Part shown: positions 62,391 to 64,000 of the stretch, piece after piece
Numbering within the stretch: the first letter of the stretch is position 1
How the letters are laid out: every line of letters starts with the position of its first letter
Source of the DNA: Pannonibacter sp051860505
GTDB taxonomy: Bacteria; Pseudomonadota; Alphaproteobacteria; Rhizobiales; Stappiaceae
Direction: 5' to 3'
Length of the DNA stretch: 64,000 nt
NCBI RefSeq assembly: GCF_051860505.1
Contig: NZ_JBHYDX010000017.1
Span: 56,350-120,349, forward strand
Position numbers and translations under genes: made by a program
Notes under the pieces: generated by a model
Told to the model about the DNA's origin: nothing
Database searches by the model: none
What the model saw: only the letters and a program-made list of their open reading frames with translations

Positions 62391-63854
62391 TCAGCCAAGG
62401 CTGATCGATTTCTCCCGAACGCGGGCAGTGGCCTTGGCAACGCCATCTGTTGACGCTGCAATGTCGCGGATGGACGAGCTGATCATCTGGACGGCACCTG
62501 AAGCAGTTTGCATATTGCCTGATATCTCGCGGGTGACAGCAGACTGCTGTTCGACGGATGAGGCAATCGTGGACGAGATTTCGCGAATTGTCTCGATTGT
62601 ACCGAGGATCGAGCCAATGGCAGCGCCTGCCGTGTCTGCGGAGGTCTGAACCGACGCAATCTGGGAGGCAATGTCCTCGGTTGCCTTCGCAGTCTGGGAG
62701 GCGAGGCTCTTGACCTCGGCAGCCACGACCGCAAAGCCCTTGCCTGCGTCCCCGGCACGCGCGGCCTCGATTGTGGCATTCAGTGCAAGCAGGTTCGTCT
62801 GATTTGCAATTGTTTCGATCAGTTCAAGGACGTCTCCGATTTTCTGTGAGTTGGCAGCAAGCCCCGCGACGATGGATCGGGATTGAGCAGCCTCCGCAGC
62901 GGCTTGCGACGAAACACTGCTGGCCTGATTTACCTGGCGACTGATTTCGGAAATCGACGCGACCAGTTCCTCAGCTGCAGCTGCAACGGTCTGAACGTTA
63001 TTGCTGGTTCCTTCAGATGCCGATCTGACCTCGTTCACTTGGACAGTCGTTTGATCCAATTGTTCCGCGACGACCAGCAACTCGTTATTTAGCCTCTCAC
63101 CTTCCATTCGGCGTACGATCTGAGCGGTCTGATCCGATGCGATCTTGATGATCTTAATGACTTTTCCCTTCAGATCGAACACGGGATTGTAGGTCGCGAC
63201 AATGTAAACGCTGTTGCCATCGCGGCCGACGCGGCGGAACTCGCCGGACTTGAATTGCCCGCTGCCAAGTTCGGCCCAGAACTGCCTGTAGGCATCGGAA
63301 TTCTGGTCTTCCGGAGCGACAAACATGCGGTGATGCTTACCGGCAATATCGGCCAGCTTGTAGCCCAGAGCGCTCAGAAAATTCTCGTTAGCGCTGATGA
63401 CCGTTCCATCTGTGTTGAACTCGATCACGGCGCCAGAACGGTTGATGGCATCAATCTTGGCAGCGTCATTCATCGCCCGCATCTTGGCTTCGGTGATGTC
63501 ACTTGCGATCTTGATGATGCTTTCGACCCTGCCATTCTTGCCAAAAACTGGGTTGTAGGACGCCTGGATCCAGACTTCCTGTCCGCTCTTGCTGAAACGC
63601 AGGAACTCCTTGGAGCTGTAAGTGCCGTTCGCGAGGTCCGACCAGAACTGGCGATAAGCAGGCAGCTTGACCTCTTCCGGGTCGACGAAGATCCGATGAT
63701 GCTTGCCGACAATCTCGGTTAGGGAGTAGCCAAGTGCCTTCAGGAAGTTGTCGTTTGCCGTGATGATGGAGCCATCGGGCTTGAACTCGATCACGGCTTG
63801 TGATCTGCAAATCGCCTCAAGCCGAGGATCGGTGGCTTTTTTCCCAAAAAACAT
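62391..63854 (-). CDS. Soluble chemoreceptor with tandem PAS domains (BdlA-like)
   Basis: The 487-aa protein has no membrane helix. Two closely similar PAS domains (about residues 1-125 and 126-250) share G-K-H-H-R-I/M-F-V, A-Y-R-Q-F-W and Y-N-P-V-F. A methyl-accepting signalling domain follows, with hairpin tip E-I-S-R-Q-V-N-Q and the E-A-A-R-A-G-D-A-G-K-G-F-A-V-V-A-A-E-V core. This layout is that of Pseudomonas BdlA, a cytoplasmic receptor involved in biofilm dispersal and energy sensing; cofactor (heme or flavin) is not provable here. GGGAGG is well placed before ATG 63854. Confidence 0.88.
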   Translation of the reverse strand: MFFGKKATDPRLEAICRSQAVIEFKPDGSIITANDNFLKALGYSLTEIVGKHHRIFVDPEEVKLPAYRQFWSDLANGTYSSKEFLRFSKSGQEVWIQASYNPVFGKNGRVESIIKIASDITEAKMRAMNDAAKIDAINRSGAVIEFNTDGTVISANENFLSALGYKLADIAGKHHRMFVAPEDQNSDAYRQFWAELGSGQFKSGEFRRVGRDGNSVYIVATYNPVFDLKGKVIKIIKIASDQTAQIVRRMEGERLNNELLVVAEQLDQTTVQVNEVRSASEGTSNNVQTVAAAAEELVASISEISRQVNQASSVSSQAAAEAAQSRSIVAGLAANSQKIGDVLELIETIANQTNLLALNATIEAARAGDAGKGFAVVAAEVKSLASQTAKATEDIASQIASVQTSADTAGAAIGSILGTIETIREISSTIASSVEQQSAVTREISGNMQTASGAVQMISSSIRDIAASTDGVAKATARVREKSISLG

Positions 63855-64000
63855 GAAATTAACCTCCCGGGTGCCGGAAGATTTTGTCTTCCTCTGCGTT
63901 AGGGAAATTAATGATCCAAGTGAATTAGAGCGTGTCGTATCTGACCAGATTCGGGATTCCCTTTGGTGTTGATCCGTGATTCCCTGTTTTGCATCGAAAC
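63855..64000. promoter_or_regulatory. Upstream region of the chemoreceptor gene
   Basis: The last 146 bases are AT-richer than the window average and should contain the chemoreceptor promoter. No specific motif can be defended. Confidence 0.4.

Overview
The window looks like the chromosome of a free-living, high-GC alphaproteobacterium of the Hyphomicrobiales/Stappiaceae kind (Pannonibacter- or Labrenzia-like is my inference, not a search result). The signs are the 3' end of a Rhodobacter-type gene transfer agent (GTA) cluster, a FeuP/FeuQ-like two-component pair, and the order ccmI-ccmE-ccmF-ccmH / degP / response regulator / histidine kinase / glnE / pleC-like kinase that I recall from Sinorhizobium and relatives. 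There is also a DUF2336 protein and a DUF4214/RTX protein. I see no insertion sequence, tRNA, rRNA or CRISPR array. Almost all of the window is coding, and many neighbouring genes overlap by 4 bases.

Region 1 (1-6.1 kb): end of the GTA cluster. It holds a cut-off NlpC/P60 peptidase, the large TIM-barrel host-specificity/baseplate protein and a DUF2793 protein. A GH24 muramidase with a C-terminal membrane segment follows, and a 70-aa two-helix protein overlaps it, forming what looks like a lysis cassette attached to the GTA genes. Region 2 (6.1-12.1 kb): a VOC protein with a WYL regulator; a small exported protein in front of a FeuPQ-like two-component system, which may be FeuN; a 17-kDa-antigen-like lipoprotein; and an unknown helical 478-aa protein.

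Region 3 (12.2-30 kb): cytochrome c maturation (ccmI, E, F, H), a DUF2336 gene on the other strand, periplasmic protease DegP, an OmpR-type regulator with its kinase, and GlnE. On the minus strand are a PleC-like PAS kinase and aminopeptidase N. Region 4 (30-41.2 kb): a methyltransferase, a class III CoA-transferase with a GTG start, a membrane-bound class III adenylate cyclase and an ABC importer operon (fused ATPase, binding protein, two permeases, a small methyltransferase). A near-perfect CRP-type operator lies between the cyclase and the importer.

Region 5 (41.2-47.6 kb, minus strand): a second dipeptide/oligopeptide-type ABC operon led by an M20 metallopeptidase/deacylase, suggesting uptake and hydrolysis of N-acyl amino acids or peptides. 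Region 6 (47.8-55.3 kb): an unknown membrane protein, a pirin, a P-loop kinase-like protein, a LysR regulator divergent from mmsA (valine/propanoate catabolism), a PF20066-like protein and an RTX/DUF4214 secreted protein. Region 7 (55.5-64 kb): a complete cytochrome bd locus, cydD-cydC-cydA-cydB-cydX, with the 36-aa cydX; a pair of REP-like palindromes; and a soluble tandem-PAS chemoreceptor resembling BdlA.
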